Of a stretch of DNA of 5,197 bases, positions 5,174-5,197 are shown piece after piece. Made by a program: the position numbers and the translations under genes. The DNA lies in the NCBI GenBank assembly GCA_964632015.1, contig CAZWAT010000197.1, positions 1 through 5,197 of the forward strand. The letters run 5' to 3'. The stretch's first letter is position 1, and the number at the start of each line of letters is the position of its first letter. Under the pieces are notes generated by a model. That model saw only the letters and a list, made by a program, of their open reading frames with translations, did no database searches and was not told the origin of the DNA. Origin of the DNA: JAAYCO01 sp964632015. Its GTDB lineage: Bacteria > Planctomycetota > Phycisphaerae > SM23-33.

Positions 5174-5197
5174 CTTGTAGCTTTCAATTCTGTGATG

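Noticed and set aside
1..5197. CRISPR array, insertion sequence or transposase
   Set aside because: No regularly spaced repeats, terminal inverted repeats or transposase motifs were seen on either strand.

Overview
The window looks like a chromosomal segment of an environmental bacterium. The high-GC left part, the style of the HipA protein and the BNR/GH3 glycan genes suggest a Planctomycetota/PVC-type lineage, but no marker gene fixes the taxonomy. All four convincing protein genes lie on the minus strand. Composition is mixed by eye: about 60-68% GC on the left and in the BNR gene, but only about 40-50% GC from about 3300 to the right edge.

Layout, left to right. 1-938 (-) is the first three quarters of a HipA-family Ser/Thr kinase toxin, cut by the window edge at its catalytic loop. 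935-1246 (-) is its HipB-like XRE antitoxin, joined by a 4-base ATGA overlap, with an AT-rich promoter/operator region upstream (about 1283-1330). 1444-1582 looks like an integration scar: a 17-base palindrome, the 3' part of a tRNA-Gly(CCC) gene, its rho-independent terminator and a tandem 10-base direct repeat. 1583-1838 has no gene I can support. 1839-2996 (-) is an intact sialidase-like BNR/Asp-box beta-propeller protein. 3139-3597 (-) is a broken gene whose protein-like sequence runs through four reading-frame segments. 3578-5173 (-) is an intact GH3 beta-N-acetylhexosaminidase-like enzyme.

Working model (inference): GH3 -> broken small gene -> BNR protein is a co-oriented block for breaking down amino-sugar or sialylated glycans. 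The hipBA module is an accessory toxin-antitoxin unit separated from that block by the tRNA-derived scar. The most unusual points are a REP-like repeat apparently carried in frame inside hipA, the tRNA-fragment junction, the multiply frameshifted gene (whose tail resembles a HipA C-terminus), and a GH3 active site with Asn where the His-partner Asp is expected plus a CxxC insertion.
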